A stretch of 7,483 nt of DNA from Xanthobacteraceae bacterium. GTDB lineage: Bacteria; Pseudomonadota; Alphaproteobacteria; Rhizobiales; Xanthobacteraceae. The DNA lies in NCBI GenBank assembly GCA_030037185.1, contig JASHRR010001320.1:1-7483 (forward strand), written 5' to 3'. Made by a program: the position numbers and the translations under genes. Of the stretch, positions 1-5,959 are shown in pieces (position 1 is the first letter of the stretch; every line of letters begins with the position of its first letter). A model generated the notes under the pieces. The model did no database searches. It was not told the DNA's origin and was given only the letters and a program-made list of their open reading frames with translations.

Positions 1-273
1 GTCCCACCTACCGTGAAGCATTGTCCCTTTCTCGTCTCCTCTAGTGGCTACACTCCAGTGCGATTCATGATCGCGGGTCACAATTCGCAGCGGTCGATCC
101 AGCTTCTTGGCGGCTAAAAGCTTGGATACGAGCCATCGCCATAGCCTGCCGCCCCATTTCCACAGCGCGATGATGATGCCGGACGCGATACCCGAAAGGG
201 TCTTCCAATCGGTCGCAAGTTCTGTGACCTGCTTCCAGCTATCGGGATTGGACCAATCGAATAAAGTCGGCAC
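1..273 (-). CDS. Hypothetical protein, N-terminal part, runs off left edge
   Basis: Reading leftwards from a GTG at 273-271, 91 codons are open to the window edge, so the C-terminus is not seen. The start is supported by a GGAGG six bases upstream. The product opens VPTLFDWSNPDSWKQV (read M at position 1). At about residues 26-49 it has a hydrophobic, Trp-rich stretch (SGIIIALWKWGGRLWRW) that could be one membrane segment or an amphipathic helix. A Lys/Arg-rich patch follows, then a more polar section from about residue 60. I do not recognise the family. It lies beyond the tRNA 3' end, so it should belong to the host side of the junction or to a neighbouring element, and its base composition is less GC-rich than the right-hand genes. 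The shared reading frame and good ribosome-binding site make it more likely real than the overlapping ORFs on the other strand. Confidence 0.6.
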   Translation of the reverse strand, partial: MPTLFDWSNPDSWKQVTELATDWKTLSGIASGIIIALWKWGGRLWRWLVSKLLAAKKLDRPLRIVTRDHESHWSVATRGDEKGTMLHGRWD

Positions 274-425
274 CCTCGTCCTCCATTATGGCCATAAACA
301 GAGCGAGAACACCCCGCACGCTTTACGCACACATGTTGGGGGATTTTCACGGTCTGTTCACGGTGTTTGGCTATGTTTGATCCTGGACACTATTTCTGCA
401 ATCAATTGATATCGCTTGATTTTCA

Positions 426-470
426 TGGTGGGCGCGACAGGGATTGAACCTGTGACCCCTCCCGTGTGAA
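426..470 (-). other. tRNA-Val(CAC) 3' half; attachment-site core
   Basis: Read on the minus strand this is tRNA positions 32-76: a 7-nt anticodon loop TTCACAC (anticodon CAC, 464-470), stem strand GGGAG (459-463), a 5-nt variable loop, a T arm with stem ACAGG/CCTGT and loop TTCAATC (437-453), the acceptor strand CGCGCCC (430-436), discriminator A and encoded CCA (426-428). The matching 5' acceptor strand GGGCGCG is absent from the bases that follow, so this is not a complete tRNA. A 3' tRNA segment next to a DUF4102-type integrase is the usual signature of an attachment site: the element carries or duplicates the tRNA 3' end on insertion. The orientation puts the element to the right and old chromosome to the left. 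The intact tRNA should lie at the other end, outside this window. Confidence 0.82.
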
Positions 471-534
471 AAGAGCGCTCTTGCCCGTACCTACCCAGAG
501 CCGTCCAGACTTACCCGCAGAAACCATTGATAAG

Positions 535-600
535 TGGCCATATCTGCCCGGATAGGGTACGAATTGGCCATATGACTTGGTGAGTGCAGGGTGAGTGCAG
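535..600. repeat. Direct repeats in front of the integrase; possible arm-type integrase sites
   Basis: Two exact copies of TGGCCATAT lie at 535-543 and 565-573, spaced 30 bp start to start. Two tandem exact copies of the 11-mer GGTGAGTGCAG lie at 579-589 and 590-600. Together they sit between the attachment core and the integrase start. Integrases of this family have an N-terminal arm-binding domain that contacts short repeats flanking the core, so arm sites are the simplest reading. They may also overlap the integrase promoter; a TTGATA at 527-532 is a weak -35 candidate with no convincing -10. The rest of the 362-nt gene-free stretch 274-635 shows only the tRNA fragment (426-470) and nothing else I can name. 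Confidence 0.45.
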
Positions 601-635
601 ATTTTGGGCTGCATCCCTGGCGGGAGGAGGAAGCC

Positions 636-1961
636 ATGGCGGGCAAGCGTGTGGTGCTGACGAAGAGCATGATCGAGGAGACTGTGTGCCCGCCGGGGAA
701 GGGCCAACTCATCCTACGGGATGCCGTCGTTCCAGGCCTCGTGGTGCGCGTCCTGCCGGGTGGGGTGCGCAGCTTCTATTTCATCTACCGGCCGCTCGGG
801 CTCGGTCGCAAAGCCTATCCGCGTTGGCTGAAGTTCGGAGTGTTTCCGGCGCTCTCGCTTGCCGATGCCCGGGCAGCGGGGCGCATTAACGCAGGGCTTG
901 TCGCCAAGGAGAAAGATCCGGCCAAGCAGCGCGCCGAGGAGCGGCGGCGCGACCGCAGCACGCTGAGCAAGCTCCTGGGCGAGGACGAAGCCTATGAACT
1001 GCACCTGAAGGAGCGCGGCCTGGTCAACGTCAAGACGGCGCTGAGTTCGCTGCGGCGCGGCTTGAAAGACCACCTGACGGCCGACGTTGCCGCTCTCACG
1101 CGCAACGACATTGTCACCGCCATCAACGCACTGACCAAGGCGGGCAAGCGCGGCGCGGCCGGCGACCTGCGCAAGTATGCGCGTTCGTTCTGCGAATGGA
1201 CCGTCGCGGAGGGGTTGGCGCCGTTCAACGTGATGGCGGGCTTCCGTGCGGCGGGGCGGACCCGGCAACAGCGCCTACAGGCTGCCGAGCCGAAGGGCCG
1301 AGCGCTGAGCGACACTGAAATGGTCAAGGTATGGCACGCCGCGCAGACGATGCAGGACCGCAGCGACCACGGCGATAAAGTCTCGGGAGCGTTCGGCGGG
1401 CTCGTCCAACTGGCGCTGCTGACCGGAATGCGGCGCGGCGAACTCAGCCAGTTGCAGCGCGACCGCCACGTTCTGACCGGCGATCGCGCCACGGAGGATC
1501 GCGGCATCGAGGGCGAGCGCCTGCACCTGCCGAGGACCATCACCAAGACCGCGCAAAGCCACGATGTTCCGCTGACGCAGATGATGCGCGAAGTAATTGC
1601 GGCACAGGTGCAGCGCACGAGCCCGCTGCTGTTTCCGTCGCGCATCACCGGAGGGCGGCTGAAGGGATGGACCAAGCTGGTTGCGCAGCTTCAGGCCGCG
1701 AGCGGCGTCGAAGTCGGGATGCATGACTTGCGGAGAACCTGCAGAACCTTGATGGACCGCTGCGGCATTCCCGAAGACATCGCCGAACTTGCGATCGGTC
1801 ATCAGCGCGAAGATCTGGTTGCCCGTTACAACAAAAATATGGCGTGGCCCGAGCGCGTCGCGGCGTTCGAAAAGGTCTCCGCTCATATCAGCGCACTGCT
1901 GGCCAAGGCAGACGACGATCGCGGGAACGTCGTTCCCCTGCATGGTGCAGGAACCGCGTGA
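636..1961 (+). CDS. int: Tyrosine recombinase integrase (DUF4102 / P4-type)
   Basis: 441-residue site-specific recombinase that would insert and excise the element at tRNA-Val. The N-terminal ~90 residues match the arm-binding DUF4102 pattern (VPGLVVRVLPGGVRSFYFIY, then WLKFGVFPALSLADARA). A SAM-like core-binding region follows, then the catalytic domain. All catalytic residues are visible: Arg in TGMRRGEL (about residue 266), Lys in TITKTAQ (304), HxxR in MHDLRRT (363 and 366), His in AIGHQ (389) and the nucleophilic Tyr in VARYNKN (398). I chose the ATG at 636 because GGAGGAGG lies just upstream and the product then starts like family members. An in-frame GTG at 591 would add 15 residues but falls inside the 11-bp repeats. 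The gene is intact, unlike the replication genes downstream, and length is normal to slightly long for the family. Confidence 0.95.
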   Translation: MAGKRVVLTKSMIEETVCPPGKGQLILRDAVVPGLVVRVLPGGVRSFYFIYRPLGLGRKAYPRWLKFGVFPALSLADARAAGRINAGLVAKEKDPAKQRAEERRRDRSTLSKLLGEDEAYELHLKERGLVNVKTALSSLRRGLKDHLTADVAALTRNDIVTAINALTKAGKRGAAGDLRKYARSFCEWTVAEGLAPFNVMAGFRAAGRTRQQRLQAAEPKGRALSDTEMVKVWHAAQTMQDRSDHGDKVSGAFGGLVQLALLTGMRRGELSQLQRDRHVLTGDRATEDRGIEGERLHLPRTITKTAQSHDVPLTQMMREVIAAQVQRTSPLLFPSRITGGRLKGWTKLVAQLQAASGVEVGMHDLRRTCRTLMDRCGIPEDIAELAIGHQREDLVARYNKNMAWPERVAAFEKVSAHISALLAKADDDRGNVVPLHGAGTA

Positions 1962-1993
1962 TTGCATTTTCGGACATGTTACGGTAAGTTCCG

Positions 1994-2021
1994 GCACCGT
2001 CCGACCACGTCGGACCGGTGC
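1994..2021. other. Hairpin downstream of the integrase gene
   Basis: The arms GCACCGTCCGAC (1994-2005) and GTCGGACCGGTGC (2009-2021) pair over 12 bp with a single bulged C and a 3-nt loop. It lies 32 nt after the integrase stop and 90 nt before the HTH gene. No T-tract follows on either strand, so it is not a textbook intrinsic terminator. It could end integrase transcription in a factor-assisted way, or be an operator for a dimeric regulator such as the HTH protein. Confidence 0.45.
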
Positions 2022-2111
2022 GTAAAGACCAAGCTGCGCCATAAGCAGACAGCGACCTTGATCGCGCTTTTACGCCTCCTGCAAGAGCAAGACCGATAAT
2101 TGGAGGTTTAA

Positions 2112-2561
2112 TTGTCCAGCTTAGATCTCGACGTCCCGCGTGCACGCACACGCGGCCCCGCACGTAAGGACCTTCAGACTGAGATTGAAACAGAGAAGCC
2201 ACGCCAACGGCCCCGCGGCGTCCCGCCTCATCCTGACTTCGACATCGACGAGTTGCCGGGCAGCACGCGGTTGACCGAAACCGAGACCGCGGGGGTGGTG
2301 CGGCGCTCTAACGCGTGCTTGGAAAGTTGGCGCAAGAACCCCGATCATCCGCTGAAATGGCGGAATGTCGGGGGCCGCATCCTGTACCGGCTCTCTCACA
2401 TCCGCGAATTTCTCGGCGATGATGAGAGGGGGCGCAATGACGCTCGGCAGCTTAGGACTGCATCGGATGATCGTTCACCAGCCGCCGTCAGCGACGCCCG
2501 GCGACAACGACAACCGGCGCCGCGGATGAGAGCGCCGCGTAAGCCTGCAGCACGAACTTGA
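2112..2561 (+). CDS. HTH DNA-binding protein, AlpA/excisionase-like
   Basis: 149 residues starting at TTG, chosen because GGAGG sits five bases upstream (2102-2106) and no better start lies near. Residues about 53-101 (RLTETETAGVVRRSNACLES followed by a basic stretch and ILYRLSHIREFL) fit the small winged helix-turn-helix of the MerR/AlpA/HTH_17 group: a first helix pair for DNA reading, then a hairpin, then the YRxSxIxEFL helix. Proteins of this group next to tyrosine recombinases usually act as recombination directionality factors or integrase regulators, and that is the inferred role. The N-terminal 50 residues and the Arg/Ala/Pro-rich C-terminal tail look disordered. The tail overlaps a short ORF in the +1 frame (2437-2529), so the true C-terminus is less certain than the domain. 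Confidence 0.78.
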   Translation: MSSLDLDVPRARTRGPARKDLQTEIETEKPRQRPRGVPPHPDFDIDELPGSTRLTETETAGVVRRSNACLESWRKNPDHPLKWRNVGGRILYRLSHIREFLGDDERGRNDARQLRTASDDRSPAAVSDARRQRQPAPRMRAPRKPAART

Positions 2562-2627
2562 TTTCCGCGCCGCGACAGTAATCTCCCGCAGCCACGCAAA
2601 ATAGGCCCACCAAGGGCGGAGTGCGCT

Positions 2628-2684
2628 ATGGATCCGATTTTCCCCGAAGCTTCAACGTTACTCACATCCACCAAAACCGAATAG
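2628..2684 (+). CDS. Possible leader ORF of 18 codons upstream of prim-pol
   Basis: An ATG at 2628 is preceded by GGAG with a six-base spacer and opens an 18-codon frame (MDPIFPEASTLLTSTKTE) ending in TAG at 2682-2684. The stop lies three bases before a hairpin (2687-2718). A translated leader followed by a hairpin could regulate the downstream prim-pol gene. The peptide has no obvious run of one amino acid, as a classical attenuator would, and an ORF of this size can arise by chance. Confidence 0.25.
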   Translation: MDPIFPEASTLLTSTKTE

Positions 2685-2686
2685 CA

Positions 2687-2752
2687 AAGCCGCCCACCGG
2701 AGCGACCGGGAGCGGCTTCGCCGTGCTTCATGCGCCTGCGTGCAGTGCAGGC
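2687..2752 (+). promoter_or_regulatory. Two hairpins in the prim-pol leader
   Basis: The first hairpin pairs AAGCCGC (2687-2693) with GCGGCTT (2712-2718), and the interior holds a second CCGG/CCGG pairing. The second pairs GCCTGC (2734-2739) with GCAGGC (2747-2752) around a 7-nt loop. No T-run follows either. They occupy the 276-nt stretch between the HTH and prim-pol genes, where apart from the short ORF I see no gene. They may be factor-dependent termination or RNA-stability signals. Confidence 0.35.
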
Positions 2753-2811
2753 TATCTCATCACCAGCGCACGATTATCACGGCGCAACCGAACCGGTCCA
2801 GCCTCGCGGGC

Positions 2812-2834
2812 GGAAACTCTTCAAGGGAGTTTCC
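2812..2834 (+). promoter_or_regulatory. Hairpin covering the prim-pol ribosome-binding site
   Basis: GGAAACTC (2812-2819) is an exact inverted complement of GAGTTTCC (2827-2834), with a 7-nt loop. The only plausible Shine-Dalgarno for the ATG at 2838 is AAGGGAG (2823-2829), which is half in the loop and half in the stem. Folding would therefore limit translation of the initiator gene. The same 8-bp inverted repeat could instead be a protein operator. Confidence 0.4.
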
Positions 2835-2837
2835 CCA

Positions 2838-3697
2838 ATGATTGCCGTTCAACAGAAGCATCTACTTCGCGCCGCGCTCGACTATGCCCGGCAGGGCGTG
2901 CCCGTCTTCCCGAGCGATCACCGCAAGCGGCCGATCACGCGGCGCGGCTTCAAAGACGCCAGCACCGACCCCGCTGAAATCACCCGAATGTTCTCGAAGC
3001 CCGGTGCCGCTCTCATCGGCATTCCGACGGGTCGCATCACCGGTATCGTCGGCATCGACGTCGACCCCAAGCACGGCGGCGACGTCTGGCTACGCGACAA
3101 TCAGCAGGCCTGCCAAGAACGACGGCCCATGGCACGCCATCGGGCGGGCTGCACCTGCTGTTTCAGGATCCCGAGGAGGCGCGCCTGCGCTGTAGTCAGA
3201 ACCTCGTCGGCAAGGGCGTCGACGTGCGCGCCAACGGTGGATCCGTGATCGTTCCGCCCGGGCTTGGGTACAGCGTCACAGACCCCGAGCCGCCCGCTCG
3301 GATGCCTGACTGGCTGGTCACGGCATGCCTGCGTCCCGAACCGCCAGCGTCGCCGCCGGTTCCGCGCCGCCCACCGATCGAGGGCGACGGCAACCGCTAC
3401 GGACTGCGCGCGCTCGAAGAGGAATGCCGCACCATCGCCGCCGCGTCCTTTGGCGTGCAGGAGGCTACCTTGAACTCGGCCGCCTTCAAGATCGGGCGCT
3501 TGGTCGCCGCCGGCGAGCTGGCCGCTGCCTTTGCGCTTGCCGAGCTGATCGCTGCCGGCCGCGCGATGCCCTCGCAGCAAGGCCGCGATCCTTGGCTGCC
3601 GGTCGATATCGAAAGGAAGGTGAGGCGGTCTTTCGCCGATGGCATGCGCCAGCCGCGCCATGTGGTTCACCGCTCTGATGCAGGGAGGCGGGCATGA
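2838..3697 (+). pseudogene. Bifunctional DNA primase/polymerase (prim-pol), one frameshift
   Basis: Prim-pol N-terminal family (AEP superfamily), which makes primers and extends them at mobile-element origins. The first 91 codons from ATG 2838 contain the typical start (LDYARQGVPVFPSD, then KRPITRRGFKDAS) and the metal-binding GIDVDP, with Asp at about 74 and 76. The frame then breaks near 3108-3110. The next frame continues the same protein at once: LPRTTAHGTPSGGLHLLF with the active-site His, then KGVDVRANGGSVIVPPG, then a helical primase C-terminal region up to the TGA at 3697. Loss of one C (GCCCTG read as GCCTG) explains the break; mended length is about 286 residues, normal for the short family members. 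Unmended, frame one ends at 3248. The last bases overlap the next gene's start (ATGA), implying coupled translation. No slippery heptamer is present. Whether it is a sequencing error or true decay cannot be told from this sequence. Confidence 0.85.
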
Positions 3698-5762
3698 GCA
3701 ACGCGAAAGGCTTCACCGACCTGCTTGCGAAAGCCGAAGCTCTCGGCAAGAACGACGCCGAGGCGCTCCGGAAACTGATAGACGCGGTGGTCAACGCGGC
3801 GTTGCCGGATCTGGAACGCGATGCGGTTCTCAAGAAGGCGGCAAAGGCCAGCGGCTTCCGCCTCGAGGAGTTGCGCAAGAACGCACGGGAGAAGGCGGCC
3901 CAGCGGGCGAAGGAGACCAAGTCGTCGCCGAAGACGCTCGAGAAAGAGCGCGCCGCCCGCGATCGGGAACGCCGGACGCTCTTCGATAACTGCTGCGATA
4001 TAGCCAAGAGCCCGACCCTGCTTGCGGACATGGAGAAAATCGCCCACAGGCTCGGCGTCATCGGGGAGGGCGCGGCCATTCGCGCGACATATCTCACCTT
4101 CACAAGCAGGTTGCTGAAGACGACCGCAATCTGTCTCGTGCGCCGTGGCGCCCCATCTTCCGGCAAGAACTTCGTTCCAAACATCGGATTGAAGCTCTTC
4201 CCGCCGGAGAGCGTTTTCGTGTTCTCGTCCTCGTCACCTTTGGCCCTGGTCTACGAGGGCGAGGCCGACGACGTCGACGCCCTCAAGCATATGTTCATGT
4301 ATGTCCCTGAAGCCGTCTTCCTCGCCCGCAGGGCGAACGGGGACGAGCCTCCTGCGGCCGCCATGATCCGAAGCCTGATCAGCGAGGGTCGAATTGATCA
4401 CCGCGTTGTCGTTCCGCAGCCGCAAGGGCCTCATAAAACGATCCACATACGCCGCGATGGTCCGATCGCGATGTGCATCACGTCGGCGCGCGACAACATC
4501 GAAGCCGAGATGATGACGCGGCTCATGTCGTCGGACGCCGACGAGACGGTTAAGCAGACCAAGAAGGTCGTGGCGAACGTCTTCAGCAACGCTCGTCCGA
4601 CGGTGCCGGAAGACGAGATTGGGCGGTGGGTCGACTTTCAGCGCTGGCTTGCCATCGATGCGCCTTACGACGTCTCCATTCCGTTCGCTGAGGCAATTTT
4701 CAAAGCCTGGGACGAGCTGGCCAAGGAATTTCCGGCGGACATGCCGTTGCGGACGCGGCGTGATGCCCCCGCACTCAAGGCGGCGATCGAGGCGTCCGCG
4801 GTCCTGCATAAGGCGCAGCGCAAGAAGGATGCCGCAGGGCGCATCATTGCTGAGACGGCCGACTACGCCGCCGCGCAGCCTTCAACCCGGGGATGGCCGC
4901 GCTTCATGGTCTCAGGCCCACCGAGGCACTTGTGACAACCTTCGAGGCTGTGGCGAAGATCATGGCAAGGTCGACGCCCTTGGTCGGCGACTACGGCTTG
5001 AAGAGCTACAAGGTCACCGTCGGGGCCGTCGCTAAGGAAATTGGGACGGCTTCCAAAGACGTGGCGTCGACCCGCCTCCGGGACCTCGTCGACATGGGGG
5101 CGCTTGAGGAGGACGCAACTAGGCGCGGCCGGGGCCAGGGCTCGCCGAGGTGGTTCTATGAACTCCGGGACGGCGCGCGCGCATCCGTCAAAGGCAACGT
5201 CGACGCATTTCCGACGGCGGCCGCCGTGAAGCAGATATGGGCGCAGGTGACGAAGGGGGTGAATTTCCACGGACAAGACGGACAGAACGGACAAGAAGCT
5301 CGCGATGCTGGGGAAACCCCTGATTTATCTGGCTTCTGGGCATCGTCGTCTTGTCCGCCGTCCGGTCCGCTCTTGTCCGTCGGCGGACAAGAAGACCCGG
5401 CACAAACGAACGAGAACGGACAAGAAGCCGAGAGCGAAAATCCCGATGTATCAAGGCTTTCCGCGCACGCCTCGTCGTCTCGTCCGTCTCGTCCGTCTTG
5501 TCCGCCGGTTTCCACCCCCTACCCTGGCGGGGGTAATACTTCGATCGGCAGCGATGCCGATGTGACCAGTCCCCCGCCCTACTTGGACGAAGGCCGCGCC
5601 CCGATGCGCACCGCGTGCATGGTCTGCGAACAGACCATCGGCAACGTGAGATGTGTAAGGTCCGCCGCGGGCCACGTGCATCATATGCACTTGCTGTGCG
5701 CCAAGGGCTTCTTCACCGCCCGGCGCAGTCCGCGGGCCCCATCACCGGAACCACCGCGATGA
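3694..5762 (+). pseudogene. Primase-associated P-loop ATPase/helicase-like protein, one frameshift
   Basis: Starts at ATG 3694 with GGGAGG five bases upstream. Frame one (413 codons, to 4935) holds a Lys/Glu-rich helical N-terminus, Walker A GAPSSGKN (residues 152-159), a likely Walker B around MFMYVPEA (200-206), the RSLISEGRID segment, and GPIAMCITSARDN then TRLMSSDADE, a likely sensor and arginine region. This order is known from ATPases encoded beside mobile-element primases. Near 4870-4878 the frame breaks: residues after YAAA become unrelated, while the next frame reads AFNPGMAALHGLRPTEALVT and continues to 5762. Mending one base gives about 689 residues. The second part has a probable winged-helix region (about 4930-5160), a low-complexity Gly/Gln and Ser/Arg/Pro linker built on DNA repeats, and a Cys/His cluster at the end (CMVC, then HVHHMHLLC). 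The likely role is origin melting or unwinding with the prim-pol. Confidence 0.8.
5269..5508. repeat. Symmetric cluster of 9-bp repeats inside the ATPase gene
   Basis: Three tandem 9-mers ACGGACAAG, ACGGACAGA, ACGGACAAG run at 5269-5295. Further GGACAAGA copies lie at 5385-5392 and 5418-5425, and inverted TCTTGTCC copies at 5349-5356 and 5371-5378. Three tandem inverted 9-mers GTCTCGTCC, GTCTCGTCC, GTCTTGTCC end the block at 5477-5503. TCTTGTCCGCCG (5349-5360) and CGGCGGACAAGA (5381-5392) form a perfect 12-bp inverted repeat, and GAACGGACAAGAAGC occurs twice (5285-5299, 5414-5428). The encoded protein here is low-complexity, suggesting the DNA is what matters: protein-binding iterons, a replication origin, or repeat expansion. 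Confidence 0.7.
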
Positions 5763-5814
5763 CCGCCGATCGCAGCCCGGTAGAGGGCGCTTGTCGGCGC
5801 GAACGGAAACGCTC

Positions 5815-5886
5815 GGGGACCGCCTCCGGGCGGCCCCTGCATGTCGGGGCTGTTGCTGCTGCTGTGCTGCGGGCGATCCGCCCGCA
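5815..5886. other. Two strong hairpins between the ATPase and ProQ genes
   Basis: Hairpin one (5815-5837) pairs GGGG and CCGCC with GGCGG and CCCC: nine pairs, one bulged A and a TCCG loop. Hairpin two (5868-5886) is TGCGGGCG, loop ATC, CGCCCGCA, with eight perfect pairs. They lie in the 197-nt gap 5763-5959, which otherwise shows no gene. Neither is followed by a T-run. They may end or process the replication transcript. Confidence 0.4.
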
Positions 5887-5959
5887 TCTGAGGTGCCGGT
5901 CTTGGGGTACAGGGCTCGCGGCATCGGTACCAACGTGCACTAAACTCGGAGGCGGGACA

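Noticed and set aside
426..501. A complete functional tRNA-Val
   Set aside because: There is no 5' acceptor strand pairing with CGCGCCC, and the D loop would be 17 nt; only the 3' half is sound.
591..635. GTG at 591 as the integrase start
   Set aside because: It lies inside the tandem 11-mer repeats without a ribosome-binding site, while ATG 636 has GGAGGAGG in front.
1275..2042. 255-codon minus-strand ORF opposite the integrase, with similar minus-strand ORFs at 714-1268 and 992-1675
   Set aside because: Long antisense frames are expected in GC-rich coding DNA; the plus strand has every integrase catalytic motif and these ORFs resemble no family.
2095..2100. GATAAT as a -10 promoter box for the HTH gene
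   Set aside because: No acceptable -35 at 16-19 bp, and transcription would start on the ribosome-binding site.
2687..2718. Classical intrinsic terminator after the HTH gene
   Set aside because: The stem is reasonable but no T-run follows on either strand.
3095..3125. Programmed -1 frameshift in prim-pol
   Set aside because: No X XXY YYZ slippery heptamer and no clear downstream stimulator; an indel is simpler, especially with other indels nearby.
3486..4184. 232-codon minus-strand ORF across the prim-pol/ATPase junction
   Set aside because: Ser/Ala/Arg-rich shadow of two recognisable plus-strand genes, with no supporting ribosome-binding site or motif.
5269..5508. CRISPR array
   Set aside because: Units are 9 bp, often directly tandem, occur in both orientations and lack uniform spacers.
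5759..5959. ATG at 5759 overlapping the ATPase stop (ATGA) as a start that extends the ProQ gene by 67 codons
   Set aside because: No Shine-Dalgarno of its own, the added residues are unlike ProQ proteins and cross two strong hairpins; ATG 5960 has a good GGAGG.
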